Part shown: in pieces, positions 63,336 through 64,000 of the stretch
How the letters are laid out: every line of letters begins with the position of its first letter
Position numbering within the stretch: the first letter of the stretch is position 1
Assembly: GCF_051106095.1 (NCBI RefSeq)
Contig: NC_135793.1
Span: 6,243,501-6,307,500, forward strand
Length of the DNA stretch: 64,000 nucleotides
DNA from: Pogona vitticeps
Taxonomy: Eukaryota > Chordata > Lepidosauria > Squamata > Agamidae
Reading direction: 5' to 3'
Notes under the pieces: generated by a model
The model's input: only the letters and a program-made list of their open reading frames with translations
Told to the model about the DNA's origin: nothing
Database searches by the model: none
Translations under genes and position numbers: made by a program

Positions 63336-63901
63336 TATCAGGTGGACTGGGGGAACCATTATTTCCTTATATACTTTGGAACAGGCTTGGGCTCCCTTGG
63401 GAGGATAGCAAGGTGTTCATTTCAAGTACCTCAAATCAAAATTTTAAGAATTACTTTCCAGGACTAGAAAAACTTTGAACAGCCGATTGGCTGTTATGAT
63501 AGAATATGGCTCACAAACCCCATAAGCCCCTGGTTGCAATGCAGCTTTCTCTACCACACCCCGACCCTTTTGCAGGTCTCAAAATTTAAGCACTGATGTA
63601 AAAATGACACAGTAAAATCGGTATGAACAGAAAGAAAAGGTCACTCTGACTTGGCAGAAAAGATGACACATGCTTTTTCCAATAGCACCCCCTGCTGGCC
63701 AATGGCATTACTGAAAAATACAGAAATAGAAACAGCAAAGGAAGACGCCATCTACCTGGGCTGGAGCAGGCTGAATATGCCATTTGGTGCATTCCTTACA
63801 TCTAATTGGCATATACACTTCAAATGATCCTGTTTGGTCCACTTTTTGAAAGTGTGTACATTAGGTACATGTATAATGTATTACAAGTTAGAAGCTATAT
63901 A
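63336..63901. other. Intergenic, nothing recognised
   Basis: Unique sequence. Confidence 0.35.
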
Positions 63902-64000
63902 CAGTGGTGCCTCGCTTAACGAGCGCACCGCATAACGATGAAATCGAATAGCGATCCGTTTTTTCGGACCGCTAATGCGATCGCTTAACGTTTTTAAAAT
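63902..64000. mobile_element. Palindromic MITE, copy 4, cut by the window end
   Basis: It starts CAGTGGTGCCTCGCTTAACG after TA. It matches the reversed right end of the 48071 copy. Confidence 0.85.

Overview
The window looks like nuclear DNA from a squamate reptile (lizard or snake). It has one intronless protein-coding gene in a large gene-poor stretch. The squamate call rests on the repeats: tRNA-headed SINEs with BovB (RTE) tails of the Sauria type, BovB and CR1 LINE 3' ends, 5S-rRNA-derived sequence, many small TA-target MITEs, and very long tri- and tetranucleotide microsatellites. No species can be named from this.

The gene is POU3F4 (Brn-4), a class III POU-homeodomain transcription factor, at 36404-37639 on the plus strand (411 aa). 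The POU-specific domain, homeodomain and both termini match the POU3F4 paralogue rather than POU3F1, F2 or F3. The N-terminal half carries Ala, Gly, His, Gln and Pro/Gln runs and is about 50 residues longer than the mammalian protein as I recall it. The gene sits in a CpG island (about 35030-37680) with three CCAAT boxes just upstream. Possible poly(A) signals lie at 38.9-40.4 kb. Octamer (POU) motifs occur about 1.1 and 2 kb upstream of the start codon.

Layout: 1-31.4 kb is distal upstream sequence rich in SINEs, BovB, CR1, MITEs, three-copy LTR fossils and microsatellites, with CpG-rich patches from 22.6 kb onward. About 31.45-46.75 kb holds the gene and has almost no recognisable transposon. 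From 46.8 to 64 kb transposons return, including a ruminant-type BovB end, nested MITEs, further SINEs, one LTR with an adjoining primer-binding-like site, and a CR1 end. Several unique stretches could be distal regulatory elements, but the sequence alone cannot show this.

The most interesting non-genic observations are: (1) one tRNA-derived SINE head joined to two different LINE-like tails (BovB-like and CR1-like); (2) two loci where that head abuts BovB at the same nucleotide; (3) a palindromic MITE family carrying three YY1-like motifs per copy; and (4) several nested insertions. I found no second protein-coding gene and no coherent undescribed multi-gene system.
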